Shown here one piece after another: positions 34,628-43,064 of a stretch of DNA of 64,000 bases (position 1 is its first letter; each line of letters starts with the position of its first letter). Source of the DNA: Chondrinema litorale (GTDB lineage Bacteria; Bacteroidota; Bacteroidia; Cytophagales; Flammeovirgaceae); the NCBI RefSeq assembly GCF_026250525.1, contig NZ_CP111043.1, positions 434,001 to 498,000 on the forward strand, written 5' to 3'. The translations under genes and the position numbers were made by a program. Below the pieces are notes generated by a model. The model searched no databases and had not been told where the DNA came from. It saw nothing but the letters and a program-made list of their open reading frames with translations.

Positions 34628-36982
34628 ATGCTCAAACATCATATACTTCTAGCTCTCAGGAGTTTTAAAAGATTCAAAAGTTCACTTTTCATCAATCTTA
34701 CAGGTCTTTCTACAGGTTTAGCTTGTACCATGCTTATTTTTTTATGGGTAAATGATGAATTAAAAGTAGACCGCTTTCACGCGCAAGACGATCGTCTTTA
34801 TCAGGTAATGGAACACCAGAAGTATGCAGATAATATAATGACAACCACCTCTACTCCCGGAGTGCTTGCAGAAGGTTTAAAAGATGAAATTCCTGAAATA
34901 AAATATGCGGCTACTACTACTTGGATCTCAAAATACACCCTTTCTTTTGGTGAGAAAAACCTAAAAGCAAATGGCTACCATGTAGGTGAAGATTTCTTTA
35001 ATATATTTTCATACAATCTCATTCAAGGTGATGCAGATCAGGTATTGAAAGATAAAAGCTCAATTGTAATTTCTAAATCATTGGCAGAAAGCTTATTTGG
35101 AAACACAGAAGATGCTATAGGAAAACAGATTGAATATCAACATGATAGAACCTTTTTAGTTAGTGGGATTTTTGATGAAATCCCGACCAACTCTTCTTAC
35201 CAATTTGACTTTGTATTGTCTTTCGAAGATTACAAAGACGATAATGGATGGGTTTTAAATTGGGGGAATAATGGACCAAAAACATTTGTAATCTTAACTG
35301 ATGATGCTGATGCCAATGAGCTAAGTGATAAAATTGCTGAATTTGTTAAGGGTAAAAATGAAGAATCTAATGTAACCTTGTTTTTACAAAAATACTCAGA
35401 GAGATACTTACACGGTAGTTACGAAAATGGCCAACAAAGCGGTGGCAGAATAGAATATGTAAACATGTTTTCTATTATCGCCATTTTCATTCTCATTATC
35501 GCTTGTATCAACTTTATGAACCTCTCAACTGCTAGAGCTTCTAGAAGAACCAAAGAAGTAGGAATTAAGAAAGCACTGGGTGTTAAAAGATATGATTTGG
35601 TAATTCAGTTTATGGGAGAATCTATAATGGTTTCTTTATTCTCTCTCGTAATTGCTACGCTGATGGTTTGGATAGTACTACCTGAATTTAACAACATTAC
35701 AGATAAACAAATTTTACTAGATTTTGATCCAGTTCAAATTTTAGGCTTCTTGGTAATTGCCATTTTAACTGGTATTGTATCTGGCAGCTATCCGGCACTT
35801 TACCTTTCAGGATTTCAACCAGTAAAGGTTTTAAAAGGCGAGTTAAGAACTTCTCTAGGCGAACTTTGGGTACGCCGCGGATTGGTGATTTTCCAGTTTA
35901 CATTATCGGTTGTGTTGATTGTTTCTGTAATGGTGATTTATAAGCAAATTGACTTTGTACAAAACAAAAACCTCGGTTACAATAAGGATAATGTAATCTA
36001 TTTTGAAACCGAAGGAAAAGTAAATGAAAATCCTGAAACTTTCCTTACAGAACTCAGAAAGAAACCCGGTGTAAAAGCAGCATCTTCTATTAGTAATGTA
36101 TTGCTTGGAAGAAATAGCAACACCAGTGGTGTAAGTTGGGAAGGTAAAGACCCAGATGCCAACATATTATTTGAAAATGTACGAGTAAACCACGATATGC
36201 TCGAAACACTGGGCATTGAAATGAAAGAAGGTCGCTCATTCTCACGTGATTTTAGCACAGATACTTCTAAAATTATATTTAATGAAGCTGCCATAAAAGT
36301 AATGGGATTAGAAGACCCAATTGGAAAAACTATCGACCTATGGGGCGAATATAAACTCGAAATAGTAGGCATTGCCAAAGACTTCCATTTTCAATCTTTG
36401 CATGAGCAGGTAAAACCATTATTCTTTGTGCTGAGCCCAGAAAATACTTGGTATGTAATGGCAAGATTAGAAGCTGGCAGAGAAAAAGAAACCATTGATA
36501 GATTAACCAACTTCTATCAATCTTACAACCCGGGTTTTACTTTCGATTTTCAGTTTATGGATGAAGAATATCGCAAGATGTATGCAGCCGAGCAAAGAGT
36601 TTCTTCACTTTCTAAATACTTTGCAGGTTTTGCTATCTTAATTTCGTGTCTTGGTTTATTCGGTTTGGCTGCCTTTACTGCCGAAAGAAGAACTAAAGAA
36701 ATTGGCATTCGCAAAGCACTAGGCTCAAGCTCTTTCAATATACTATTACTTATCTCTAGCGATTTTACCAAAATGGTTTTAATCGCAATAGGAATTGCCT
36801 TACCATTTAGCTACTGGATTATACAAAGTTGGTTAGAAAAATTTGCATTTAGAATTGATTTAGAAATATGGTTCTTCGCACTTGCAGGATTTTTAGCCTT
36901 ACTTGTTGCTTGGCTCACTGTGGGTTCTCAAGCTATAAAAGCAGCAACATTAAACCCTGCTAAATGTCTTAAAGATCAATAA
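34628..36982 (+). CDS. ABC transporter permease, FtsX/MacB type
   Basis: A 784-residue protein with the tandem MacB-like layout common in Cytophagales. The first transmembrane helix near residue 20 (SLFINLTGLSTGLACTMLIFLW) is followed by a MacB periplasmic core domain (about 45-270) and a first FtsX domain (about 280-420, SIIAIFILIIACINFMNLSTARASRRTKEVGIKKALG). A second periplasmic core and second FtsX domain (about 660-780, FAILISCLGLFGLAAFTAERRTKEIGIRKALG) complete it. No ATPase gene is adjacent; in this phylum these permeases often share a distant ATPase. The substrate is unknown; lipoprotein, peptide or stress functions are known for relatives. Confidence 0.9.
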   Translation: MLKHHILLALRSFKRFKSSLFINLTGLSTGLACTMLIFLWVNDELKVDRFHAQDDRLYQVMEHQKYADNIMTTTSTPGVLAEGLKDEIPEIKYAATTTWISKYTLSFGEKNLKANGYHVGEDFFNIFSYNLIQGDADQVLKDKSSIVISKSLAESLFGNTEDAIGKQIEYQHDRTFLVSGIFDEIPTNSSYQFDFVLSFEDYKDDNGWVLNWGNNGPKTFVILTDDADANELSDKIAEFVKGKNEESNVTLFLQKYSERYLHGSYENGQQSGGRIEYVNMFSIIAIFILIIACINFMNLSTARASRRTKEVGIKKALGVKRYDLVIQFMGESIMVSLFSLVIATLMVWIVLPEFNNITDKQILLDFDPVQILGFLVIAILTGIVSGSYPALYLSGFQPVKVLKGELRTSLGELWVRRGLVIFQFTLSVVLIVSVMVIYKQIDFVQNKNLGYNKDNVIYFETEGKVNENPETFLTELRKKPGVKAASSISNVLLGRNSNTSGVSWEGKDPDANILFENVRVNHDMLETLGIEMKEGRSFSRDFSTDTSKIIFNEAAIKVMGLEDPIGKTIDLWGEYKLEIVGIAKDFHFQSLHEQVKPLFFVLSPENTWYVMARLEAGREKETIDRLTNFYQSYNPGFTFDFQFMDEEYRKMYAAEQRVSSLSKYFAGFAILISCLGLFGLAAFTAERRTKEIGIRKALGSSSFNILLLISSDFTKMVLIAIGIALPFSYWIIQSWLEKFAFRIDLEIWFFALAGFLALLVAWLTVGSQAIKAATLNPAKCLKDQ

Positions 36983-37004
36983 TATTTGCTTGTACATATT
37001 TATT

Positions 37005-37040
37005 CAAAAGTGCTTCTGAGATTTCTGAAGCACTTTTTTT
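37005..37040. terminator. Bidirectional hairpin terminator
   Basis: AAAAGTGCTTC and GAAGCACTTTT form an 11-bp stem followed by a T run. It lies between the convergent permease gene (stop 36982) and the GNAT gene (stop 37040). Confidence 0.85.
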
Positions 37041-37522
37041 TATAGCTCTTTGTACATAATAAAAGCATCTACATAACCTAGCTCCATATGCTTAAATCCT
37101 TTGGGAAGAGTCCCGATAATTTGAAAACCGTATTTCTGCCAGAGCTTTACTGCTACCTCATTTGTGCTGACCACAATATTAAACTGGATGGCTTTATAGC
37201 CTTGCTCTTTGGCAAACTCTAATGAATGCTTGCACATAGCCCCTCCTACTCCTTTACCTTGCGCATTGGCGTGCACCATATAACTACAATTGGCAATATG
37301 AGCACCCAAATCTATTTGGTTGGGTTTAATAATATAAGTGCCCAGAATTTCGCCATTCTCCTCTACTACAAAAGTATGCATATAGCTAGCAAACCAATGT
37401 TTTGCTAAGTCTGTTTTCGGAGTTTTAGGGTCAAAAACATAAGTATCGCCAGTACTAATTACCTGCTTAAATATCTCCCATACCGCATCATAATCGTTTT
37501 CAGTAGCTTTTCTAATGAGCAT
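37040..37522 (-). CDS. GNAT-family N-acetyltransferase
   Basis: A 160-residue single-domain GNAT protein. MLIRKATENDYDAVWEIFKQVI is the usual N-terminal strand-helix, VVEENGEILGTYIIKPNQ the central strands, and VHANAQGKGVGGAMCKHSLEFA the acetyl-CoA pyrophosphate-binding motif. FNIVVSTNEVAVKLWQKYGF is the C-terminal motif. It should transfer an acetyl group from acetyl-CoA to an amine; the substrate is unknown. It is last in a minus-strand cluster with a methyltransferase and an NTF2-like gene. Confidence 0.88.
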   Translation of the reverse strand: MLIRKATENDYDAVWEIFKQVISTGDTYVFDPKTPKTDLAKHWFASYMHTFVVEENGEILGTYIIKPNQIDLGAHIANCSYMVHANAQGKGVGGAMCKHSLEFAKEQGYKAIQFNIVVSTNEVAVKLWQKYGFQIIGTLPKGFKHMELGYVDAFIMYKEL

Positions 37523-37574
37523 AAAAGTTGATTTGTGTCTTTAATAATGGGAAATTAAATATAAATTAACCCAA

Positions 37575-37695
37575 TCAACCTCTCTTCTTCAAAAATTTGC
37601 GAATGCCAAAAGCTGCAATTACGATTAGCACAGGTAAAACAATTATTATCACTTTTAATAAATACAGCTACTTCACTAGGGTTTACTTCTTCCAT
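37575..37695 (-). pseudogene. Small one-helix membrane protein gene, frame broken in an A4 run
   Basis: From ATG 37695 the frame reads MEEVNPSEVAVFIK. Skipping one base in the AAAA run lets it continue as VIIIVLPVLIVIAAFGIRKF and LKKRG before TGA. This gives a 39-residue protein with a perfect membrane helix and a basic cytoplasmic tail. The interval is 121 nt, one more than needed. The unshifted frame loses the helix. It begins 10 bp after the stop of the methyltransferase gene. It may be a decayed gene, a sequencing error in a homopolymer, or a site of +1 slippage. Confidence 0.4.
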
Positions 37696-37704
37696 TATTC
37701 TAAT

Positions 37705-38280
37705 TTACAATTTGGTGGCTATTACAATTCCGGTAGACCAATTCATTTTGGTGATGTTAAAATCTTGTCTGCTTCCCAAATACGCAAGTAGCTTTTTCGC
37801 TTTTTCCGCATGCCCTTCTGGCCAGTTGGCTTGTTCCTTCATATCATCAATTATATAAAAGCCACCTTTTTTTACCATTGCCAGTACTTCTTCTAATTCG
37901 GTGTATTTACCAGCCCAAGTATCTGCAAATATTAAATCAAACTTTTGTGCTTTGTTCGACTCTACCCACTTACTCCCATCTTCACTAACAATATTGATTC
38001 TACTGTCTGAGCCAAAGTACTTATGAGCTATTGACAAAAAAGCATCGCTATTATCTATGGTTGTGAGTTGGGAGTTTTCATCCATTCCTTCGGCAAACCA
38101 GCACAAAGCCAAACCTGTTCCCGTACCTAATTCTAGAATGCTAGCTCCCGGTTTTGAAGCAACTAATGTTTTAAGCAAAGAACCTGTTTGCAAGTCTGAG
38201 GGCATATTAAAGCCAATTTGTTCAGATGCAGCTTGAATTTCTGGATAGTACTTGGGTAAAGTTATTTGAAAGTCATCCAT
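37705..38280 (-). CDS. SAM-dependent methyltransferase (class I, O-methyltransferase-like)
   Basis: A 191-residue protein. Motif I SILELGTGTGLALCWFA (from about residue 47), LTTIDNSDAFLSIA (motif post-I), FDLIFADTWAGKY (motif II) and GGFYIIDDMKEQ (motif III) match the class I methyltransferase fold. The order resembles the small O-methyltransferase group. The substrate cannot be determined. It lies 14 bp after an NTF2-like gene and is likely cotranscribed with it. Confidence 0.87.
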   Translation of the reverse strand: MDDFQITLPKYYPEIQAASEQIGFNMPSDLQTGSLLKTLVASKPGASILELGTGTGLALCWFAEGMDENSQLTTIDNSDAFLSIAHKYFGSDSRINIVSEDGSKWVESNKAQKFDLIFADTWAGKYTELEEVLAMVKKGGFYIIDDMKEQANWPEGHAEKAKKLLAYLGSRQDFNITKMNWSTGIVIATKL

Positions 38281-38294
38281 CTATCACTGATTTA

Positions 38295-38693
38295 TCATTT
38301 GTATATTTTATTAAAAAACTGATCAACCACATGTTGATCTTCTGGAAAATTATGTACTTCAACTATCTGGTTATTTTCGATCTTCCACATAAGACAAGAC
38401 ATATTATTCAGGTTTTCTTCATCTTCTAGATTACTCCAATTTCTATGGCAATCAATCACATAATTATCATTTACTCCCATAACAATAGACTCTGCCTGAA
38501 AAAGAGCTTTATTGAGCGCACTAAAATATTCCATTACTTCGGCAATACCTTTTTTTGTTCCACTTAGCGGGTGTTTTCCGGGAATATGCCATTGAATATT
38601 CGCTGAAAAAATCTTTTTAATTTCGTCCATATCATGTTTAGCATATGCACGAAAAAACCGATTGATTAAAATAAGATTTGGATGTTCTGCCAC
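38295..38693 (-). CDS. NTF2-like / SnoaL-like domain protein
   Basis: A 132-residue protein with the cone-shaped alpha+beta fold pattern: an N-terminal helix pair (ILINRFFRAYAKHDMDEIKKIF), then IQWHIPGKHPLSGTKKGIAEVMEYF, and a C-terminal sheet with DCHRNW and CLMWKIENNQIVEVHNF. SnoaL-like proteins include isomerases and small binding proteins; the exact role is unknown. The start is GTG 38693, as no in-frame ATG is available. It is placed directly before the methyltransferase gene in the same direction. Confidence 0.78.
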   Translation of the reverse strand: MAEHPNLILINRFFRAYAKHDMDEIKKIFSANIQWHIPGKHPLSGTKKGIAEVMEYFSALNKALFQAESIVMGVNDNYVIDCHRNWSNLEDEENLNNMSCLMWKIENNQIVEVHNFPEDQHVVDQFFNKIYK

Positions 38694-38802
38694 TTGTTTA
38701 TTATTCTGGTGAAAAATACTAATCTGTTGCCTTCAACAAGATTGTGACAAACTTAGATGGCAGGAGTTTGGAAAAAATTAAACTACCTTAAGCGTTTTTA
38801 AT

Positions 38803-39393
38803 TTATTTCTTTTTAACCATTTGGCTAAAATACTCGGGAGTTACGCCTAAATAACTGGCTATTTGCTTTTGGGAGAGTCTGTTTTTTAGTGATGGATACT
38901 TTTTTTGAAACTCAAAAAGTTTGCTTTCGGCATTGTGCGAATAGTTTTTTAAAAGTCTGTCTTGCAAAGCCATCGCTGCATTTTCTGCCATTATCCTAAA
39001 AAAACGCTCGAATGCTGGTGAAATATCGAAAAGCTGATACATGGCACTTTTAGAAATTTGCAAAAGCAGGGCATCTTCTACAGCAAAAATCTCCATATTA
39101 GATTCTTGTTCTTTTCTAAAGCTTTTGAAATCTCCTACCCACCAGTCTTCATGCGGAAAGTGTAAGGTGTGCTGCCTGCCCTCATCGTCTATCATGGTGG
39201 TTTGGAACAAGCCTTTTATAATGTAGCTCTCATACCTACAAACCTGAAAAGGTCTGAGGAGATAATCTTTCTTATTAATTTCTTTAATCGAAAAACTCTG
39301 AATTATCTCCTCAAAAGCCTCATCGTCTACCACCACCACTCTTTCTAAGTGCTTTCTAAATTGTTGATGATATGTAGATGTATTTTGAGGCAT
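38803..39393 (-). CDS. Crp/Fnr-family transcriptional regulator
   Basis: A 196-residue protein with an N-terminal cyclic-nucleotide-binding-like beta-roll (about 20-125) and a C-terminal DNA-binding region (KNRLSQKQIASYLGVTPEYFSQMVKKK closes the protein) matching the Crp helix-turn-helix. The phosphate-binding cassette of cAMP receptors is not conserved, as is usual for the Bacteroidota branch of this family, so the ligand is unknown. It follows the OmpA/TPR gene by 22 bp. Whether it regulates neighbouring genes is not shown. Confidence 0.88.
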   Translation of the reverse strand: MPQNTSTYHQQFRKHLERVVVVDDEAFEEIIQSFSIKEINKKDYLLRPFQVCRYESYIIKGLFQTTMIDDEGRQHTLHFPHEDWWVGDFKSFRKEQESNMEIFAVEDALLLQISKSAMYQLFDISPAFERFFRIMAENAAMALQDRLLKNYSHNAESKLFEFQKKYPSLKNRLSQKQIASYLGVTPEYFSQMVKKK

Positions 39394-39414
39394 GTTGAAA
39401 ATTAGATTTTAATT

Positions 39415-41289
39415 CTATTCATTACAAACCTCGCAATAAGTATCTCTTATAAACTTGTCGTCTAAGAGTTGAAATGTTAAACCTCCTTGAGAAATTGGTA
39501 AGAATATATCGCAATATCTTTTGGTGTTTTTATCAACCGCATTGAGCATAAATGTTCTGTAATTCGGGTCTTGAGTTTTACCTCTATTGGCAATCGTCAA
39601 TTTTAGATAATAGAATATCAAATCTTCATCTACATCAATCGCATCAATTCTTTTTGCCAATACTTCTTCTGCCCATGCAAACTTACTATACACAGCAAGG
39701 TATTTAGCTAAACATACCAAATCTTTATCATTCAGGTCTATTCCCGAATAGGCAAAATAAACCTCTTTTATCGCATTGCTTTTACCATTATAATCTTGTT
39801 CCTGCGCTTTATATTGAGTTAGAATGATATAGTAATTCATTCTTAGTCTTCTAACAAGACTCTTCTCAAGTCCAAGTTTTTGCAACTCGTTAATTGAGTT
39901 ATTTACTTCCTTTTGGTTGGTTACAATTTCTCCCTTGTTCCAAGACTGCATTTTAAGCGCTAAGAGGTTGTATTTTACCTTTAGGTTTCCCGGTAAAATT
40001 TCTAGTAATCGTTCAAAATGTTTGATATTTTCATACAGATCAAAATTTTCTTGCTCATATTCAAAAATGGCAAAATTATTTAGCAAAGCACCATAAGTCA
40101 CTTCTTCTGGCACGTCCAGCTTACCTATATAATCGTCTGGAAACTGCTTATCTCTTACTTTTTCGAAGATAATTTTTTGTAGGTATAATGCTTCTTCAAT
40201 ATTACTTTCTTGAATATTTTGATCGAATAAAGCCTTTAATTTTACCGGATCATTTTCAATTTCGGTAAACTTCTTTTCGAGCTTTAGCTCCACCATTGCT
40301 TTTCTATGAGATTGCAAAATAGGTTCTAGTTTCGAAAGCAAAGTTTTGTTTTGCAACTCCTGCTTTATAGCCTCTTGAGATAGTTTAGATAGGTACTCAT
40401 ATTTAGAATTAGTAATATCTACTAAGAATTCTACCCAGTTTTCTTTGGCAGAAACATTAGAAACAATTTCAGGTTTCTGGTAAGTTTGTAAAGCATCAAT
40501 AATACTTTTAGCTCTACCTTCTTGCAACTTCATGTTGTTCTCAACAGTACCCTCAACCGAAGAGTAAGCCTTAATATTAATTTCTGTGATATTATAGTCT
40601 GTTAAATTAAGTGAGTCGTAAAGTGGCTGAATGTCTGAAGTCTCGAAAGCAACTTTATTTTTTTCGAAAGGGATTACAAACTTCAACTCTTTTTTAACCT
40701 CTTTGCTTAGCTCATGATAGCTATCTGACGGTATGGAGTCTTTATACAAACCCATATCTAATATGCCCCAATTGCTATAATCTAGGTTTGTAAATCCATG
40801 ATACCCACAAGCATATTTCTTTTGGATAATCAATAAATTGCACTCCACCATATCTGGATTAAAACCAGAAGGAAGCTTTCTGTATTTAATTTTGATAAAA
40901 CCACCATTAGAAACCTCCATATTTTCGAACATCTCTTTTCTAAACATAGGTTCTAGTAAATAGCCATAGTGAATGTTTGTTTTTGGAGCTACTCTTCCAT
41001 TACAAGTTATTAAGTTGCGGTGATTCACATCTACTGCAATGCCATCTGTATTTGAGCTAAAAGTTTTCTTTAGGTAGTCTTCGTTTCTAAAAATAAAGTA
41101 GATGGTGCCGTTTTCAACTTTTAATCCATAGCGAACTTCTGGTGGAAAATGCCTGTACAATTCCATATAACTTTCGCATTCTTTTGCTGGTGGTGGACCC
41201 GGATTTTTAATTTCGTAGGTCTGCGAGTTTTGCTGTGCTTGTAAAACTAATGGCGCTAAAAGTATTAGTAATAGATATTTAAATTTCAT
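39415..41289 (-). CDS. Large secreted protein with OmpA-like domain and TPR-like C-terminus
   Basis: A 624-residue protein with signal peptide MKFKYLLLILLAPLVLQAQ. The N-terminal part (20-225) is beta-rich with several Cys. Residues about 228-300 look like an OmpA/MotB peptidoglycan-binding module: FVIPFEKNKVAFETSDIQPLYDSL, then INIKAYSSVEGTVENNMKLQEGRAKSII. The remainder is helical, TPR-like (YGALLNNFAIFEYEQENFDLYENIKHFERLLEILPGNLKVKYNLLALKM lies across it). It may be a periplasmic or outer-membrane scaffold. The combination is not one I can name. It precedes a Crp-like regulator by 22 bp. Confidence 0.65.
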   Translation of the reverse strand: MKFKYLLLILLAPLVLQAQQNSQTYEIKNPGPPPAKECESYMELYRHFPPEVRYGLKVENGTIYFIFRNEDYLKKTFSSNTDGIAVDVNHRNLITCNGRVAPKTNIHYGYLLEPMFRKEMFENMEVSNGGFIKIKYRKLPSGFNPDMVECNLLIIQKKYACGYHGFTNLDYSNWGILDMGLYKDSIPSDSYHELSKEVKKELKFVIPFEKNKVAFETSDIQPLYDSLNLTDYNITEINIKAYSSVEGTVENNMKLQEGRAKSIIDALQTYQKPEIVSNVSAKENWVEFLVDITNSKYEYLSKLSQEAIKQELQNKTLLSKLEPILQSHRKAMVELKLEKKFTEIENDPVKLKALFDQNIQESNIEEALYLQKIIFEKVRDKQFPDDYIGKLDVPEEVTYGALLNNFAIFEYEQENFDLYENIKHFERLLEILPGNLKVKYNLLALKMQSWNKGEIVTNQKEVNNSINELQKLGLEKSLVRRLRMNYYIILTQYKAQEQDYNGKSNAIKEVYFAYSGIDLNDKDLVCLAKYLAVYSKFAWAEEVLAKRIDAIDVDEDLIFYYLKLTIANRGKTQDPNYRTFMLNAVDKNTKRYCDIFLPISQGGLTFQLLDDKFIRDTYCEVCNE

Positions 41290-41568
41290 GCTAATTGTGC
41301 TTTTGTAATAGTGTAAAGTCGTTTTTTAGTTTAGTGGGCACGAAGTTATACAAAAGCACTAATTTTAGTTATAAATCTATACTCCTATTAGCTTTTGTTT
41401 TCATTTGACCTCGAACTTTAAAACATTTTAAAACCTCAGTATACAATCTCAACACCAACTTGTTATATACTTTTACTTTCCTACTTCCAACCTTCATAAT
41501 CATACGTTGATAATTGACGACTATTGGGTTTATCAATAAAATCGAAATAATGCATTTCATATTTTTCA

Positions 41569-42402
41569 TCATTGGTCTTGATTCACCACCTCTTCCAACA
41601 CTTCTTTTATACTTTGCAGCATGTCTTTGCTTTGCTCGCGGATGGTTAAAACTCGCTTTTTGCCTTTAAGTAAAGTCGTAAAATGATTGTCTTCTATGTT
41701 GGCATCCACCACATAGCCGCCATTTTTTAGTGTGGTTTTAGCAATTTCTATAGGTAGGTTTGTCGCTCCTGAAGTTCCAAGAATAAATAATACACCACTG
41801 TTTTTTGCTACTTTGAGAGAACTATATATTTTGTGAGTTCTTTCATTATATATTTCGTCAAACCAGAGAATATTAGGTCTTAACCAACTCCCACAGTCTG
41901 GACATTTTAAATGCTTAATTTCTTCTGGTTCTATCTCTTCTGTTAATTCTTTTCCTTTAACATCTACAGGAAATGGCAAAATTTCTCCACAACCACCAGA
42001 ACATTTTACCTCTCTATAATTTCCATGAATCTCATATATATTTTGGTTGCCAGCCCGCCTATGTAGGTTGTCTACATTTTGTGTGATTAAGTGGAAGCGT
42101 TCTTCTAACAGTTTTTCTAAATCGTAAAGGATTATGTGGCTTTCGTTAGGCTCTACAGACTCAATCATTTTTTTACGAAATAATGTATACTGCCAAACCT
42201 CTTCTTGATGGTCTTTAAAATATCTGTAAGTACCAAACTCTTCTGGTTTGTGGTATTTTGTCCCTTTTACCCAGATACCATCAGCACCCCGATAAGTTGG
42301 AATACCACTATCGGCAGAAACACCTGCCCCAGTAAGAAATGTAAATATATTCCTTCTCTCCTTCACATAGACCTCTTCAAGAATCTCTTTTAGCTGGTTC
42401 AT
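41569..42402 (-). CDS. Sir2-family NAD-dependent protein deacylase (sirtuin)
   Basis: A 277-residue sirtuin. NAD-binding motifs GAGVSADSGIPTYRG (residues about 25-39) and TQNVDNLH are present. The catalytic His is in YEIHGNY. The structural zinc is held by Cys in KCSGGCG and LKCPDCGSWLRPN. VLFILGTSGATNLP corresponds to the family's GTSxxV motif with changes. Lack of the usual YxxR pair typical of desuccinylases is not certain from reading. It probably removes acyl groups from lysine; the targets are unknown. It is a single gene in its unit. Confidence 0.92.
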   Translation of the reverse strand: MNQLKEILEEVYVKERRNIFTFLTGAGVSADSGIPTYRGADGIWVKGTKYHKPEEFGTYRYFKDHQEEVWQYTLFRKKMIESVEPNESHIILYDLEKLLEERFHLITQNVDNLHRRAGNQNIYEIHGNYREVKCSGGCGEILPFPVDVKGKELTEEIEPEEIKHLKCPDCGSWLRPNILWFDEIYNERTHKIYSSLKVAKNSGVLFILGTSGATNLPIEIAKTTLKNGGYVVDANIEDNHFTTLLKGKKRVLTIREQSKDMLQSIKEVLEEVVNQDQ

Positions 42403-42521
42403 TGTAAGTTTGCATCAATTAAAATGTATAATCACAATGCTAATAAAATTCTGTTATTTTTTACTTAAATCGGTGATTTTACTCTTCAGGAATTGGCTCT
42501 TCTAAAATAAAACAATATGTC

Positions 42522-42965
42522 TCATTTCGAATGCCTCATCCCATTAAGGGTAATTGTTTCGACATCGGCCAGTGAGGATTGATTTATTTTAAAATTAAAT
42601 AGTTTATAACAACCACATTCTGTAACAAATTCATTTAACATATAAAGAGAATCTCCATTATCATCTACTCCCCAAAGTGTATCATAAATGGGTATCACTT
42701 CTAGACTTAACTGATTGTCTAATAATTCCATTTCTCCTTGATATCTAGTATTCCCACAATTATCACACATACCAATACTAAGTAATAGTGTATCTTCTAA
42801 TTGTACTTTTTCTATCAAGCCAAGATCATTTGGACTTGCTTCTATAGCATTACAGCTTTGATAAGTAAAGTCTACGAGTTGAGGTTCTTGCTTTGGTGTA
42901 CAACTCAACCAAATAAATGGAAAATACAAAAGACTCGTAGCTACAACTTTTTTAAAATGATGCAT
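42522..42965 (-). CDS. Lipoprotein, unknown function
   Basis: A 147-residue protein. MHHFKKVVATSLLYFPFIWLSC ends in a lipobox-like LSC, giving an acylated N-terminus. Further Cys pairs occur (SIGMCDNCGNTRY and VTECGCYKLF), which might bind metal or form disulphides. No family is recognised. It sits alone between the sirtuin gene and a haloperoxidase gene, all on the minus strand, with a terminator on its upstream side. Confidence 0.6.
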   Translation of the reverse strand: MHHFKKVVATSLLYFPFIWLSCTPKQEPQLVDFTYQSCNAIEASPNDLGLIEKVQLEDTLLLSIGMCDNCGNTRYQGEMELLDNQLSLEVIPIYDTLWGVDDNGDSLYMLNEFVTECGCYKLFNFKINQSSLADVETITLNGMRHSK

Positions 42966-42988
42966 TTAATTTTTTTTCTAACAAAACA

Positions 42989-43018
42989 AAAACCCGAAAG
43001 CAAAAGCAATCGGGTTTA
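42989..43018 (-). terminator. Hairpin terminator of the haloperoxidase gene
   Basis: On the minus strand AAACCCGA pairs with TCGGGTTT and is followed by T-rich sequence. It lies about 50 bp after the stop at 43065. Confidence 0.75.
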
Positions 43019-43064
43019 TAATAGTATGCAATTTAATTGAATACGTACTTTGTTATGAATATTT

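Noticed and set aside
37597..37791. 64-residue plus-strand frame over the methyltransferase tail
   Set aside because: It is antisense to the methyltransferase and to the small membrane frame and has no family resemblance.
41369..41572. 67-residue minus-strand frame overlapping the sirtuin stop by four bases
   Set aside because: ATGA overlap is suggestive, but the peptide has no family features, and another frame in the same DNA (41481-41555, MHYFDFIDKPNSRQL...) looks equally protein-like. Neither can be supported without homologues.
41569..42402. Sirtuin considered as a Sir2-based anti-phage defence gene
   Set aside because: It has a full zinc-binding deacylase architecture and no Argonaute, HerA, TIR or other defence partner beside it.
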